64,000 nucleotides of DNA from Flavobacterium alkalisoli (GCF_008000935.1 NZ_CP042831.1:3844001-3908000); one strand, 5' to 3'; positions 26,825 through 36,516 are shown, numbered from the stretch's first letter. Translations and numbers: made by a program. The notes: generated by a model from the sequence alone, not told the origin.

Positions 26825-27598
26825 TTACAACTTTTTGGCTTCATTCCAAAACACATCCATTTCGGCAAGGGTCATATCGGCTAATGATTTACCTAGCTCA
26901 CCGGCTTTACTTTCCAGGTAGGTAAAACGCTTTATAAATTTTTTATTGGTGCGCTCCAAAGCATCTTCAGGATTAACATTAAGAAAACGGGCATAGTTTA
27001 TCATAGAGAACAGCACATCACCAAATTCTGATTCAATCTTATCCTGATTGCTGCCCTGTACCTCATCATGGAGCTCCTGTAGCTCTTCCTGTACTTTTTC
27101 CCAAACCTGTTCCGGTTCTTCCCAGTCAAATCCCACTCCTTTTGCCTTATCCTGAATACGGCTGGCCTTTACAAGTGCCGGCAGGCTTTTAGGTACGCCT
27201 TCCAGTACCGACTTCTTTCCTTCCTTAAGCTTAAGCTTTTCCCAGTTTTGCTTAACCTCCTCTTCGTTCTCCACCTTTATATCACCATAAATATGCGGAT
27301 GGCGGTAAATCAGTTTTTCACATATTTCATTAGCCACATCAGCAATATCAAAATCACCTGTTTCACTGCCTATTTTGGCATAAAATACAATGTGCAGCAA
27401 AATATCGCCAAGTTCCTTTTTCACCTCCTGAAGGTTGTTATCCAAAATAGCATCACCCAGTTCATAAGTTTCTTCAATAGTAAGATGGCGCAGGCTTTGC
27501 AGGGTCTGTTTTTTGTCCCAGGGACACTTTTCCCTTAAATCGTCCATTATATCCAGTAACCTGTTAAAAGCCTCTAATTGCTGCTGTCTTGTATTCAT
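26825..27598 (-). CDS. mazG: Nucleoside triphosphate pyrophosphohydrolase MazG
   Basis: 257 residues with two tandem MazG domains, as in E. coli MazG. The first has CPWDKKQTLQSLRHLTIEETYEL and KKELGDILLHIVF (acidic metal ligands); the second has KAKGVGFDWEEPEQVWEKVQEEL and ESEFGDVLFSMINYARF. It hydrolyses (d)NTPs to monophosphates and pyrophosphate, cleaning the pool and in E. coli lowering ppGpp. It has its own -7 box 17 bases upstream and a bidirectional terminator downstream. Confidence 0.96.
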   Translation of the reverse strand: MNTRQQQLEAFNRLLDIMDDLREKCPWDKKQTLQSLRHLTIEETYELGDAILDNNLQEVKKELGDILLHIVFYAKIGSETGDFDIADVANEICEKLIYRHPHIYGDIKVENEEEVKQNWEKLKLKEGKKSVLEGVPKSLPALVKASRIQDKAKGVGFDWEEPEQVWEKVQEELQELHDEVQGSNQDKIESEFGDVLFSMINYARFLNVNPEDALERTNKKFIKRFTYLESKAGELGKSLADMTLAEMDVFWNEAKKL

Positions 27599-27615
27599 AA
27601 ATAATATGTTTTAAA

Positions 27616-27623
27616 CAAAGATA
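27616..27623 (-). promoter_or_regulatory. -7 element TATCTTTG for mazG
   Basis: Exact TAnnTTTG on the minus strand, 17 bases before the mazG ATG. Confidence 0.6.
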
Positions 27624-27661
27624 AGGGTTTATAAAAAGCTATTTTAGGAGATTCCTAAAAA

Positions 27662-27698
27662 TAAAAAAATCCTGCCGCTTTATGGGATAGCGACAGGA
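27662..27698 (-). terminator. Rho-independent terminator after the DUF5606 gene
   Basis: On the minus strand TCCTGTCGCT pairs with AGCGGCAGGA (one G-T pair) around a 9-base loop, followed by seven T. Confidence 0.88.
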
Positions 27699-27724
27699 CT
27701 TCGTTAATTTAGTAAGATAACTTT

Positions 27725-28162
27725 TTATTCTTCTGATTTAACCTCTTCGGCAGCCGGAGCTTCCTGTTCAGCAGGCTCATCTTTAGAAACAAGACCTTTA
27801 GCCTGAAGCATGTTATACCAGTTAAGTATTTTTTTGATATCTGAAGCATATACTCTGTCCTCATCAAACTCAGGAAGCGCTTCCCTAAAGTAATTAGTAA
27901 GGGTTGCGTTATCCTCTTTATGAGAAATTGCAGGACCGTTGTCTTCTTTAGTAGCGATAGCTCTGAATACTTCGCTTAAACGAACCTCTCCGTCATAAGT
28001 GTAAACAGATATCTCTGATAAAAGGCTAACATTGCTTCTTAAACCTACAGTTACTTTTTTACCGTCTGATAGAGATTCGGCAACAAAGCCTGTACGTGTT
28101 TGTAATTTAAGGGCATATAAACCCGGTTTTCCTGAAATTGATAATATTTTTTCGATGCTCAT
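27725..28162 (-). CDS. DUF5606 domain-containing protein
   Basis: 145 residues from the ATG at 28162 (MSIEKILSISGKPGLY), the usual start of the family; the longer reading frame upstream would begin inside def. It shows the DUF5606 core with VAESLSDGKKVTVG and YASDIKKILNWYNML, and an acidic Glu/Ala-rich tail of ~20 residues. These small cytoplasmic proteins are nearly universal in Bacteroidetes and commonly sit beside def and mazG, but the function is unknown. A 58-base gap separates it from def; a GATATTTG near-match there could be an internal promoter. Confidence 0.92.
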   Translation of the reverse strand: MSIEKILSISGKPGLYALKLQTRTGFVAESLSDGKKVTVGLRSNVSLLSEISVYTYDGEVRLSEVFRAIATKEDNGPAISHKEDNATLTNYFREALPEFDEDRVYASDIKKILNWYNMLQAKGLVSKDEPAEQEAPAAEEVKSEE

Positions 28163-28220
28163 TGTTCTAATTTTTTTTAAAGGGAGACAAATATCTAATC
28201 TTTGGTCATAAAAACAAAAA

Positions 28221-28808
28221 TTATCTGCCTTTTTTGGCAACAAATTTCATTTTATAATCAGGTCTTGTTTTGCCTTCCATTATATTTTGCAGTTTTTTCT
28301 GAATAAGTCTCTTTTTAAGCGACGAAATCCTGTCGGTAAAAAGTATACCTTCAATATGGTCATACTCGTGTTGTATTACACGGGCTGCAAGTCCGTCAAA
28401 TACATCAGTATGTTTATTAAAGTCTTCGTCATAGTATTCTATTGTAATTCTTTCGTGACGGTATACATCCTCACGAACTTCCGGAATACTAAGACAGCCT
28501 TCGTTAAAGCCCCACTCCTCTCCTTCTTCCTTAAGGATAGTAGGGTTTATAAATGTTTTTTTGAAATTGCTTAATTGCTCCTGCTCCTCTTTAGAAAGCT
28601 CATCATCATCTGCAAACGGACTGGCATCAACAACAAAAATCCTTATACCAAGCCCTACCTGAGGTGCTGCAAGCCCTACTCCGTAAGCATTATACATAGT
28701 CTCATACATATCGGCAACTATCTGCTTAAGGTTTGGATCATCCTGAGCTACATCAACACATTTTTTCCTTAAAACCGGATCGCCATATCCTATAATCGGT
28801 AATACCAT
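28221..28808 (-). CDS. def: Peptide deformylase
   Basis: 195 residues. It removes the formyl group from the N-terminal methionine of new proteins. All three motifs are present: GVGLAAPQ (43-50), EGCLSIP (103-109, with the metal-binding Cys) and HEYDH (147-151, two His ligands and the catalytic Glu). A ~15-residue acidic insertion (DDDELSKEEQEQLSNF) lies between motifs 1 and 2, common in Bacteroidota. The first gene of a probable def - DUF5606 unit. Confidence 0.97.
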   Translation of the reverse strand: MVLPIIGYGDPVLRKKCVDVAQDDPNLKQIVADMYETMYNAYGVGLAAPQVGLGIRIFVVDASPFADDDELSKEEQEQLSNFKKTFINPTILKEEGEEWGFNEGCLSIPEVREDVYRHERITIEYYDEDFNKHTDVFDGLAARVIQHEYDHIEGILFTDRISSLKKRLIQKKLQNIMEGKTRPDYKMKFVAKKGR

Positions 28809-28840
28809 AATCTTATCCCTAATTTATTTTGGATTGAGCG

Positions 28841-28848
28841 CAAAAATA
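28841..28848 (-). promoter_or_regulatory. -7 element TATTTTTG for def
   Basis: Exact TAnnTTTG on the minus strand, 32 bases before the def ATG. Confidence 0.5.
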
Positions 28849-28951
28849 ATAAATAAAAACGATACTCCCTTCTATAAGCCGTTTATAATGGAAAATGCTA
28901 AAGTTTTGTGAGAATTGACTCCTAAAGAAATAGAATGAATAAAGCATTTAG

Positions 28952-28959
28952 TACCTTTG
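28952..28959 (+). promoter_or_regulatory. -7 element TACCTTTG for the FUSC gene
   Basis: Exact TAnnTTTG, 19 bases before the ATG at 28979. Confidence 0.6.
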
Positions 28960-28978
28960 CAAAACCATCCTACAGCGC

Positions 28979-31210
28979 ATGATCGAGAAACTAAGACGCT
29001 TTGCAGACAGCACTAATTTTACTAAAGCAGTTATAGTAACCATAGCTTCGGCCATGCCGCTTGTTATACTTTCTCAGTTAGGTTATTTTGAATACGGTAT
29101 TGCAGTGGCATTGGGTGCCTTCTTAACTTATCCTGCCGATATTCCCAGCAATTTACAGCACAAAGTAAGAGGATTACTTATTACAACCCTTATCGTATCG
29201 GGATGTACATTAATGGTAAGCCTTCTGCACCCTATACCCTGGTTATTTTATCCGTTTGCCGTAGCAATTATTTTTTTCCTGTCGATGATTTCAGTTTACG
29301 GACAAAGAGCCACTATGGTATCTTTCTCAGGATTACTGGCTGTTGCACTATCTACGGGGCACTTGCGTGAAGGTTGGGACATCCCCCTTTATACAGGGTT
29401 ATCACTAGCCGGAGGACTTATATATACGGGTATATCCGTTTTATTTAAATTGGTAAGTCCGCACCGCTATACCGAACTACAAATGGTAGAATGCCTTAAG
29501 CTTACCGCTAAATACATGAAACTTCGCGGAGACCTTTGGGACAAGGACGCCGACAGGGAAGGTATAATAGAAAAACAGCTTAACCTGCAGGTCGAGATAA
29601 ACACCATACACGAAAGCCTTAGGGAAATACTTATCCGTAACCGTTCTACGGCGGGTAGCTCTAACCGTAACCGTAAAATGTTACTGGTTTTTATTTCTTT
29701 GGTCGATATATTAGAGTTAGCACTTTCTACCTCGTTTGACCACAGTAAACTGCAAAATAAATTCAGTGAGCATCCCAAAGTACTGGGTACTTACCAAAAC
29801 CTTGCCTACAATCTAGGTGCATCACTTAAAAAGATTGCCAAAAGCATAGAAAACAGAAAGAAATATATTTCCAAACACAACCTTATAGAAGATTTGGAAA
29901 GCGTAGACAAGGCTATAACATCTTATCGTGACGCACTGAATGAGGAAGAAGCTTCCGAAGGAGTGTGGATGTTATCTAACATGCTGCATTATGCCGAAAA
30001 GCAGGTAGAGAAAATCAAGATAATAGAACGTGCCTTTACCACAACCATAAACTTTAAGGATATAAAAGAAAGGGATAAGGACCTTCAAAAATTCCTTACC
30101 CCCGAATATTACCCTTTCAGGATACTAAAAGAAAACCTGAGCATGTCGTCTACAATATTCAGGCATTCACTAAGGTTAACCCTTACCATAATAATAGGCT
30201 TTATAATAGGTATTGTATGCAGTTCTGTACTTAAGTTGCAAAACCCTTACTGGATACTGCTTACCATTATAGTAATTATGCGTCCCGGGTATGGCCTTAC
30301 CAAACAGCGTTCCCTCCAAAGGATTATAGGTACGGTTGTAGGCGGTATAATAGCTTTTGCCCTACTTAGTGTAATTAAGAGTACATCTGTAATTGCTGTA
30401 CTGGCTATTACCGCTATGGTACTTGGGCTTGCCTTTACCTCTATCAATTATAGTATTGGGGCAACCTTTGTAACCATATACGTGGTATTCCTGTACGGCA
30501 TGCTTACTCCTAACATTAGGGAAGTAATACAGTACAGGGTGTTTGATACTGCCATAGGGGCAGCACTAGCCTTTATAGCCAACTATTTCCTTTGGCCGGC
30601 ATGGGAGTTTTTAAGCCTGCCTATGTACATCAAGAAATCTATTGAGGCCAACAGGGATTACCTTAACCAGATATCTGTTTTCTATAATGAAAAGGGAAGC
30701 GTATCTACCTCTTATAAACTTGCCAGAAAAAGCGCCTTTGTAGAGTTAGGAAACCTTATGTCGTCTTACCAGAGGATGATACAAGAGCCTAAATCCAAAC
30801 AAAAACAGGTACAGCAGATATACAAACTGGCGGTACTTAACCACACCCTGTTATCATCACTGGCATCGTTAGGTACTTATATACAATCACACAAAACCTC
30901 TAAGGCTTCCAAAGCCTTTAACGTAGTGGTAGATGCGGTTATTAAAAACCTTGATCATGCAGTAACACTTTTAACGATAGATATGCAGGCAGAAGCAGCG
31001 CACCTTTCTAATAAGGAAGAACTGGCATTACGTTTTATAGAACTGAAAAACCTGAGGGCACGTGAGCTAAAGGAAAACTATATTACTGATGAGCAGGAGT
31101 TCCGCCTTAAAATGGAAGAAGCCCACCTAATAATTGAGCAACTGGTATGGCTCAACGGATTATCGGAAAAAATTGTGAAGGCAACAAAACAGCTGGAACT
31201 TAACAAATAA
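28979..31210 (+). CDS. FUSC-family (YccS/YhfK-type) inner-membrane protein
   Basis: 743 residues. Two hydrophobic blocks of about six helices (~15-165 and ~390-545) are each followed by a long cytoplasmic helical region, the layout of FUSC/aromatic acid exporter proteins such as YccS. Typical is the YWILLTIIVIMRPGYGLTKQRSLQRIIGT block around residue 425, the FUSC-like motif. Related proteins (AaeB, fusaric acid resistance) export aromatic acids; the substrate here is unknown. Stands alone between its promoter and a bidirectional terminator. Confidence 0.92.
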   Translation: MIEKLRRFADSTNFTKAVIVTIASAMPLVILSQLGYFEYGIAVALGAFLTYPADIPSNLQHKVRGLLITTLIVSGCTLMVSLLHPIPWLFYPFAVAIIFFLSMISVYGQRATMVSFSGLLAVALSTGHLREGWDIPLYTGLSLAGGLIYTGISVLFKLVSPHRYTELQMVECLKLTAKYMKLRGDLWDKDADREGIIEKQLNLQVEINTIHESLREILIRNRSTAGSSNRNRKMLLVFISLVDILELALSTSFDHSKLQNKFSEHPKVLGTYQNLAYNLGASLKKIAKSIENRKKYISKHNLIEDLESVDKAITSYRDALNEEEASEGVWMLSNMLHYAEKQVEKIKIIERAFTTTINFKDIKERDKDLQKFLTPEYYPFRILKENLSMSSTIFRHSLRLTLTIIIGFIIGIVCSSVLKLQNPYWILLTIIVIMRPGYGLTKQRSLQRIIGTVVGGIIAFALLSVIKSTSVIAVLAITAMVLGLAFTSINYSIGATFVTIYVVFLYGMLTPNIREVIQYRVFDTAIGAALAFIANYFLWPAWEFLSLPMYIKKSIEANRDYLNQISVFYNEKGSVSTSYKLARKSAFVELGNLMSSYQRMIQEPKSKQKQVQQIYKLAVLNHTLLSSLASLGTYIQSHKTSKASKAFNVVVDAVIKNLDHAVTLLTIDMQAEAAHLSNKEELALRFIELKNLRARELKENYITDEQEFRLKMEEAHLIIEQLVWLNGLSEKIVKATKQLELNK

Positions 31211-31242
31211 AAAAATCCCCATGAAAACATGGGGATTTTTTT
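31211..31242. terminator. Bidirectional terminator between the FUSC gene and mqo
   Basis: Thirteen-base perfect stem AAAAATCCCCATG (31211-31223) / CATGGGGATTTTT (31228-31240) with an AAAA loop; the arms supply U-tracts both ways. Confidence 0.95.
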
Positions 31243-31256
31243 GCAACTGTGAATTT

Positions 31257-32768
31257 CTATTTTTCATCAAGGCTTTCAAGCCCTAACATCTTCTCTGAAT
31301 GTTCTCTTACTTCTTTAAGCAGCTCTTCGTTGTTGTTAAGCGACTGTCCGTAAGAAGGTATCATTTCTTTAAGTTTAGCCTGCCATTCTGCAGAAGCTAC
31401 CTCTTCAGGGAAACAACGTGCCATTAGGTCCAGCATGATAGAAACCGCTGTAGAAGCTCCAGGAGATGCCCCTAAAAGCACTGCAAGCGAACCATCTGCA
31501 CTGTTTATAACCTCCGTACCAAACTCAAGCTTACCTCCTTTTTCCTCATCTTTCTTGATAACCTGTACACGCTGTCCGGCAGTTTCAAGAACCCAGTCTT
31601 CCATTTTTGCATCCGGAAGATATTCTTTTAATGCCTCAAGCCTGTCTTCCTTAGATTGTGTTACCTGCTCGATAAGGTACTTGGTAAGCGACATATTATG
31701 GTAGCCCGCAGCAAGCATAGGGCCAATGTTATTTGCTTTTATTGAAGTAGGTAAATCGAAATAAGAACCATGCTTAAGGAACTTAGTGCTGAAACCGGCA
31801 TATGGTCCGAATAAAAGTTCTCTCTTACCGTTTATCATACGGGTATCAATGTGAGGAACCGACATTGGCGGTGCCCCTACAGATGCCTTACCGTATACTT
31901 TTGCGTGGTGCTTTTTAATTACTTCTTCGTTTACACATTTAAGCCACTGTCCGCTTACAGGGAAACCTCCAAAACCATTTCCTTCAGGGATATCTGCTTT
32001 TTCTAACAGGTGAAGAGATCCTCCTCCTGCACCAATAAATATAAACTTGGTGTATTGTCTAAATTTATCACCCGTTTCAAGGTTCTTTATCTTTAGTTTC
32101 CACTTGCCGTTGCCAAGACCTGAACGTCTCATGCTCTTAACATCGTGGCCATAGTATATGTTTACCCCTTCCTGCTGAGACAGCCATGCAAACATATCGC
32201 GTGTAAGTTCACCAAAGTTCACATCGGTACCTATCTTCATGTTTGTAGCGGCAATAGGCTGCTTTTCATCACGGCCTTCCATTACTAATGGCATCCATGA
32301 TTCTATGGTTTTCCTGTCGGTAGAAAACTCCATCCCTTTAAAGATTGGGAATTTTTGTAATGCTTCAAACCTTTTTCTAAGGTACTCCACATTTTCCTCA
32401 CCCCAAACAAAGCTCATATGCGGAATACTCCTCACAAAATCCTCAGGGTTAGTAATTCTGTCCTTTTCTACCAGGTAAGCCCAAAATTGCTTTGATACTT
32501 CAAACCATTCGGCAATTTTTACAGCTTTTGCAGTATCTATAGAGCCGTTAGACAGCTCTGGGGTATAATTTAGTTCACAAAAGGCAGAATGCCCCGTTCC
32601 TGCATTGTTCCATGCGTCAGAACTTTCGGCAGCTGCCACATCCAGCCTTTCATAAATATCTATCTTGACCTCCGGCATAAGTTCTTTAAGGAACATACCA
32701 AGAGTGGCGCTCATAATTCCTGCGCCAATAAGAACCACATCCGGTTCGTATTGTATTGTAGTGGACAT
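31257..32768 (-). CDS. mqo: Malate:quinone oxidoreductase
   Basis: 503 residues, the family length. A membrane-associated FAD enzyme that oxidises malate to oxaloacetate and passes electrons to quinone, replacing NAD-dependent malate dehydrogenase in part of the TCA cycle. Seen: N-terminal FAD-binding [14 protein letters not shown], the family motif [37 protein letters not shown], and the C-terminal [16 protein letters not shown]. Monocistronic, with its own -7 box and terminator. Confidence 0.97.
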   Translation of the reverse strand: MSTTIQYEPDVVLIGAGIMSATLGMFLKELMPEVKIDIYERLDVAAAESSDAWNNAGTGHSAFCELNYTPELSNGSIDTAKAVKIAEWFEVSKQFWAYLVEKDRITNPEDFVRSIPHMSFVWGEENVEYLRKRFEALQKFPIFKGMEFSTDRKTIESWMPLVMEGRDEKQPIAATNMKIGTDVNFGELTRDMFAWLSQQEGVNIYYGHDVKSMRRSGLGNGKWKLKIKNLETGDKFRQYTKFIFIGAGGGSLHLLEKADIPEGNGFGGFPVSGQWLKCVNEEVIKKHHAKVYGKASVGAPPMSVPHIDTRMINGKRELLFGPYAGFSTKFLKHGSYFDLPTSIKANNIGPMLAAGYHNMSLTKYLIEQVTQSKEDRLEALKEYLPDAKMEDWVLETAGQRVQVIKKDEEKGGKLEFGTEVINSADGSLAVLLGASPGASTAVSIMLDLMARCFPEEVASAEWQAKLKEMIPSYGQSLNNNEELLKEVREHSEKMLGLESLDEK

Positions 32769-32787
32769 TGCGTAAAATTTGAGAGTG

Positions 32788-32795
32788 CAAAGTTA
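32788..32795 (-). promoter_or_regulatory. -7 element TAACTTTG for mqo
   Basis: Exact TAnnTTTG on the minus strand, 19 bases before the mqo ATG. Confidence 0.6.
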
Positions 32796-32875
32796 CTTTG
32801 AATCCGTCAAAAAACTATCATAAAGCAACGTCAGTCTTTTGTTAAACTTAATTTTTATTAAAAGCTAACAAAAAG

Positions 32876-33292
32876 TTATATTTTTTTTCTCACTAAATAA
32901 TCCTGAAGCAAAATTGTTGCGGAAATCTCATCAATTAAAGATTTATTTTGACGTTGCTTCTTTTTAAGACCACTGTCTATCATGGTTTGAAAGGCCATTT
33001 TGCTTGTAAAGCGTTCGTCAGCCCTTTCTAATTCCATATCAGGAAATTGCAGTTTAAATTTCTCCACAAAATCGTCTATCATGGCCGCACTTTGCGAAGG
33101 CTCGTTATTCATTTGTTTTGGCTCTCCAACAAGAACTTTTCCTACATTTTCCTTAGCAAAATAATCTTTTAAAAAGTCCATTAGTTTTGGGGTATCTACA
33201 GTAGTTAATCCCGATGCTATAATCTGCATTTCATCGGTTACCGCTATACCTGTTCTTTTTTGACCGTAATCTATCGCTAATACTCTTGGCAT
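32876..33292 (-). CDS. ruvX: RuvX/YqgF-family nuclease (putative Holliday junction resolvase)
   Basis: 138 residues with the RNase H-like fold: VLAIDYGQKRTGIAV (first acidic residue Asp8), KVLVGEPKQMN and the ERADERFTSKMA block with further acidic residues. YqgF proteins have been linked to 16S rRNA 5'-end maturation in E. coli as well as to Holliday-junction cleavage, so the annotation is by family. It starts one base after the stop of the secreted membrane-anchored protein, so it is probably transcribed with it. Confidence 0.95.
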   Translation of the reverse strand: MPRVLAIDYGQKRTGIAVTDEMQIIASGLTTVDTPKLMDFLKDYFAKENVGKVLVGEPKQMNNEPSQSAAMIDDFVEKFKLQFPDMELERADERFTSKMAFQTMIDSGLKKKQRQNKSLIDEISATILLQDYLVRKKI

Positions 33293-33293
33293 A

Positions 33294-33932
33294 CTATTTT
33301 TTCCTTTTAGAACGAATTATCAAAACAACAATCAATACTACAATCAAGACAATCGATAGCCCTCCTAATTTCTCTCCTAATCTATATGCAAAAGATTCAC
33401 CAGTAAACTGCCCCGGATTATTTTCTTCAATAGTTATACTCTTGAAATAATCTGTTTTCTCTTTTTCATTGTAGTCTAATGCATTAGTATAAGCAAAGCT
33501 ATACATGTAGCCTCCTAAATACAAAACAATGAACTCTATTTTTTTATTTTTATTCTCTCCAAACGAAGAACGAAGTGCCTTAAAACCACTAATATCTACT
33601 ATTGTTGTATCTAAAAGCTTATACCCGGAACTCTCCTCCGTTTTATCTACAATACCTTTATTTGTTTCTGTATAAAAGTCCTTAAGACTTTTAAAATCGT
33701 AAGGCATATCTTCACTATTTCCCACTTTTAACCTTTGAAATACAAAAACTGAATTCTCTACACCCGATACCGCAGCATTAATTTCAAGATTATCCATAAT
33801 AGTATCCATTTTAGTTACAGGACCCTGCATTTTTACAGATACAAAATCATCAAATTTTTGTGTAGACAAAGTATCCTGTTGGGCAAAACAGGAAAGAGTA
33901 ATCATAAAAAAGAATAATACCTTTAATTTCAT
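33294..33932 (-). CDS. Secreted protein with C-terminal membrane anchor, function unknown
   Basis: 212 residues. A signal peptide (KVLFFFMITLSCFAQQ) is followed by ~165 soluble residues, with YLGGYMYSFAYTNAL near residue 145, and a C-terminal helix (LSIVLIVVLIVVLII) ending in RSKRKK. The mature domain would therefore be periplasmic, anchored to the inner membrane by its C-terminus. No family is recognised. Its own -7 box lies 16 bases upstream, immediately after the methyltransferase stop. Confidence 0.82.
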   Translation of the reverse strand: MKLKVLFFFMITLSCFAQQDTLSTQKFDDFVSVKMQGPVTKMDTIMDNLEINAAVSGVENSVFVFQRLKVGNSEDMPYDFKSLKDFYTETNKGIVDKTEESSGYKLLDTTIVDISGFKALRSSFGENKNKKIEFIVLYLGGYMYSFAYTNALDYNEKEKTDYFKSITIEENNPGQFTGESFAYRLGEKLGGLSIVLIVVLIVVLIIRSKRKK

Positions 33933-33948
33933 TTTTTAATATTTCCCC

Positions 33949-33956
33949 CAAATATA
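33949..33956 (-). promoter_or_regulatory. -7 element TATATTTG for the anchored secreted protein and ruvX
   Basis: Exact TAnnTTTG on the minus strand, 16 bases before the ATG at 33932 and directly abutting the upstream gene's stop. Confidence 0.55.
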
Positions 33957-34691
33957 TCATTTTAATTGCCCTACCCTTAACAGTAAAGGAAAATAAACCT
34001 TTCTATCTCCTTTTTCCCAAACTTCTTTGAGCTCATCCCTTATAATATCAACAGGATTTGTATTATGCTCTTTAATATAATGCTGCACTGCCGACCATGT
34101 TTCCAAATACCCTGTAAGCTGCTCAAACTCCCAGGTAAACTCATTTACAAACCGAGGGATTTCCTGCTCATTAAAGGGAAAAGGTATCGTTGTGTAGTTT
34201 TCATCAAGATAACGTCGCTCAGGATCCCAATACGGTCCGGTTATATCTTCGTAAAAATGTCGGAGTATCTTATCGGCTTCTGCATTGGTATACAGCAGTC
34301 CGTAACCCATTACCGCAAAAATACCGTCAGGCTTTAATATGCGATACACCTCTTTGTAAAAAGCATCAAAATCAAACCAGTGTATAGCCTGTGCAACAGT
34401 TATAAGATCGAAACTATTATCATCAAACTCCGTTTTTTCAGCAGAACTTACACTGTAAATTATATTTTCTTTTTTGGCGGCATTATCAAGTTGCTTTTGG
34501 CTAATATCATTAGCAAATACTTTTGTAAAATACCCTGAAAGCAGGGCTGCTACCTGTCCGTTTCCGGTGGCTACGTCAAGTGCAAGCTCCCTGTTCTTAA
34601 CCTGCGATACTATATACTCTATCATTTCCTGCGGATAGGAAGGGCGAAATTTGGCATACTGCCCTGCCTGAGTTGAAAAATTGTCTTTCAT
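33957..34691 (-). CDS. Class I SAM-dependent methyltransferase
   Basis: 244 residues from the ATG at 34691 (MKDNFSTQAGQYAKFRP); the in-frame ATG 21 bases upstream overlaps a TATCTTTA near-match to the -7 box (34712-34719) and is rejected. Rossmann core: ALDVATGNGQVAALL (SAM-binding glycine loop), VFANDISQKQL with the acidic ribose ligand, and FDLITVAQAIHWFD. Such methyltransferase-type-11 proteins act on small molecules; the substrate is unknown. It is the first in a long series of strand-alternating genes. Confidence 0.9.
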   Translation of the reverse strand: MKDNFSTQAGQYAKFRPSYPQEMIEYIVSQVKNRELALDVATGNGQVAALLSGYFTKVFANDISQKQLDNAAKKENIIYSVSSAEKTEFDDNSFDLITVAQAIHWFDFDAFYKEVYRILKPDGIFAVMGYGLLYTNAEADKILRHFYEDITGPYWDPERRYLDENYTTIPFPFNEQEIPRFVNEFTWEFEQLTGYLETWSAVQHYIKEHNTNPVDIIRDELKEVWEKGDRKVYFPLLLRVGQLK

Positions 34692-34800
34692 AATACTATT
34701 AATACGATACATAAAGATAATGAAACCGCCAATAATTTAATAGAATGTAATTAGTTTGTGATATTTGTTTATTCGCTTTTAGTATTGAAAAGCCTATTAT

Positions 34801-34808
34801 TATCTTTG
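34801..34808 (+). promoter_or_regulatory. -7 element TATCTTTG for dapD
   Basis: Exact TAnnTTTG, 19 bases before the dapD ATG. Confidence 0.6.
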
Positions 34809-34827
34809 CACAAAATAAATTTTTACA

Positions 34828-35643
34828 ATGAGCAACTTACAAACCATTATAGAGCAGGCCTGGGAAAACAGAGCGCTGTTACAGGAAGAAACAACTACCA
34901 GTGCAATTCGCGAAGTTATAGAACTGCTTGATGCAGGAAAACTTAGGGTTGCAGAGCCTGTTGAAGGCGGATGGCAGGTAAATGAATGGGTTAAGAAAGC
35001 AGTGGTTATGTATTTCCCTATCCAGAAAATGGAAACCCTGGAAGCAGGTATTTTTGAATACCATGACAAAATGCCTTTAAAACGTAACTATGCAGAAAAA
35101 GGTGTTCGTGTGGTGCCAAATGCAGTAGCACGTCACGGTGCTTTTATCTCTTCAGGTGTTATCCTTATGCCTAGTTATGTAAACATTGGTGCTTATGTAG
35201 ATGAAGGTACAATGGTAGATACATGGGCAACAGTAGGTAGCTGTGCACAGATAGGTAAAAATGTTCACCTTAGTGGCGGTGTAGGTATTGGCGGTGTATT
35301 AGAGCCATTACAGGCTGCTCCGGTTATTATTGAAGATGGAGCTTTTATTGGGTCAAGATGTATTGTGGTAGAAGGTGTAAGAGTAGAAAAAGAAGCTGTT
35401 TTAGGCGCTAATGTTTGCCTTACTGCCTCTACAAAGATTATTGACGTTACAGGAGACACTCCGGTAGAAATGAAAGGTATTGTACCTGCACGCAGTGTGG
35501 TAATACCGGGTAGTTATACCAAAAAATTTGCTGCAGGCGAATATCAGGTTCCTTGTGCACTTATTATTGGTAAACGTAAAGAATCTACAGATTTAAAAAC
35601 ATCCCTTAACAATGCACTTAGGGAGTATGACGTAGCAGTATAA
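34828..35643 (+). CDS. dapD: 2,3,4,5-tetrahydropyridine-2,6-dicarboxylate N-succinyltransferase
   Basis: 271 residues. Transfers succinyl from CoA to tetrahydrodipicolinate in the lysine/meso-diaminopimelate pathway. The helical N-terminus (~1-95) leads into a left-handed beta helix of hexapeptide repeats: VNIGAYVDEGTMVDTWATVGSCAQIGKN, then GGVGIGGVLEPLQAAPVIIEDGAFIGS, closing with RSVVIPGS. Monocistronic between its -7 box and a bidirectional terminator. Confidence 0.97.
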   Translation: MSNLQTIIEQAWENRALLQEETTTSAIREVIELLDAGKLRVAEPVEGGWQVNEWVKKAVVMYFPIQKMETLEAGIFEYHDKMPLKRNYAEKGVRVVPNAVARHGAFISSGVILMPSYVNIGAYVDEGTMVDTWATVGSCAQIGKNVHLSGGVGIGGVLEPLQAAPVIIEDGAFIGSRCIVVEGVRVEKEAVLGANVCLTASTKIIDVTGDTPVEMKGIVPARSVVIPGSYTKKFAAGEYQVPCALIIGKRKESTDLKTSLNNALREYDVAV

Positions 35644-35663
35644 TTAATGCTTTATATAAAACT

Positions 35664-35692
35664 AAAAGGGATTGCTAAGCAATCCCTTTTTT
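35664..35692. terminator. Bidirectional terminator between dapD and the Kdo-kinase-like gene
   Basis: Thirteen-base perfect palindrome AAAAGGGATTGCT (35664-35676) / AGCAATCCCTTTT (35678-35690). The minus-strand stop codon touches the stem. Confidence 0.93.
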
Positions 35693-36458
35693 ATTTCTTC
35701 TTACCCTTAAGCTTGCGCTTCAAATATTTCTTTTTGGTTATTTTTCGTTTAAACTGCAGTGTCTTACCAAGCAGTATACCATAAAGTTTGTCCGCCGACT
35801 GTCCGCTAAGTTCTGCATACTTTTCGGCAATAATCTTTACCATGGTACGTGAAGGCCAAAGCTTTTTAAAGTTATCCATACGTGCTTCAATACCCATATC
35901 CTCAAACTTCATCCTGTTAAGGTCTATCAGGTAAAAATCATATTGTGTATTACCCTTATTTACAATTAGTGTATTGCCCGGCGAATGGTCTAAAAAGTTA
36001 ACCCTGCTTTCATGCATTTTAAAGGTAAACTCGGTAAACTGTTCCAGTATTTCCTTTCGGTTTTCAAACATAGGGTCGTGTATCAGTTCCCTAAAGGTAA
36101 AGTCATAATTTATATGCCTGCAAATGTAAAAGCTCTCTTTTAGTCCTGTTGCGGTACGTTCTTCTACATAAGCAATAGGAAACGGAGTAAGTATTTCGTG
36201 CTGCAAAAGGTATTGTGCATACTCAAACGAGCGCCTTGCCTTAGACGGCCTTAATAACGAATACACTACCGAATTCATGGCATTAGGCCTTTTAAAGTAC
36301 TTTAAATTGACCTTTTCGTCTGCTAAAAAATTGGTTTTAATAATGTTTCGTGAGCCTTTAACAAGCATTTCCCCTTCGTTATGGAACTGCTGTACCAAAT
36401 TGAGTATTAAGTCTTTTTGGGAAGCATAGTCGGGATGGGTGTAGATGTTTAAAGGCAT
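35691..36458 (-). CDS. Lipopolysaccharide kinase InaA/Kdo-kinase-like protein
   Basis: 255 residues from the ATG at 36458 (MPLNIYTHPDYASQ). A longer reading frame upstream (to 36584) would overlap the divergent GT9 gene and has no protein-like sequence. It looks like a small protein kinase: glycine-poor loop KGSRNIIKTN, then NFLDHSPGNTLIV (catalytic Asp and Asn) and FYLIDLNRMKF (DFG equivalent, DLN). The C-terminus is very basic (~25 residues). Related enzymes phosphorylate Kdo or heptose in the LPS inner core, which fits the adjacent heptosyltransferase-type GT9. Confidence 0.87.
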   Translation of the reverse strand: MPLNIYTHPDYASQKDLILNLVQQFHNEGEMLVKGSRNIIKTNFLADEKVNLKYFKRPNAMNSVVYSLLRPSKARRSFEYAQYLLQHEILTPFPIAYVEERTATGLKESFYICRHINYDFTFRELIHDPMFENRKEILEQFTEFTFKMHESRVNFLDHSPGNTLIVNKGNTQYDFYLIDLNRMKFEDMGIEARMDNFKKLWPSRTMVKIIAEKYAELSGQSADKLYGILLGKTLQFKRKITKKKYLKRKLKGKKK

Positions 36459-36516
36459 AGGATAATTTTGCCTTAAAAGTAGAAAAAAAGTATTACTTTG
36501 CAATAGATTTAGTTGT

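Noticed and set aside
34712..34719. TATCTTTA as a functional -7 element of the methyltransferase gene
   Set aside because: It lacks the final G and was not listed as a feature; used only to support the start choice at 34691.
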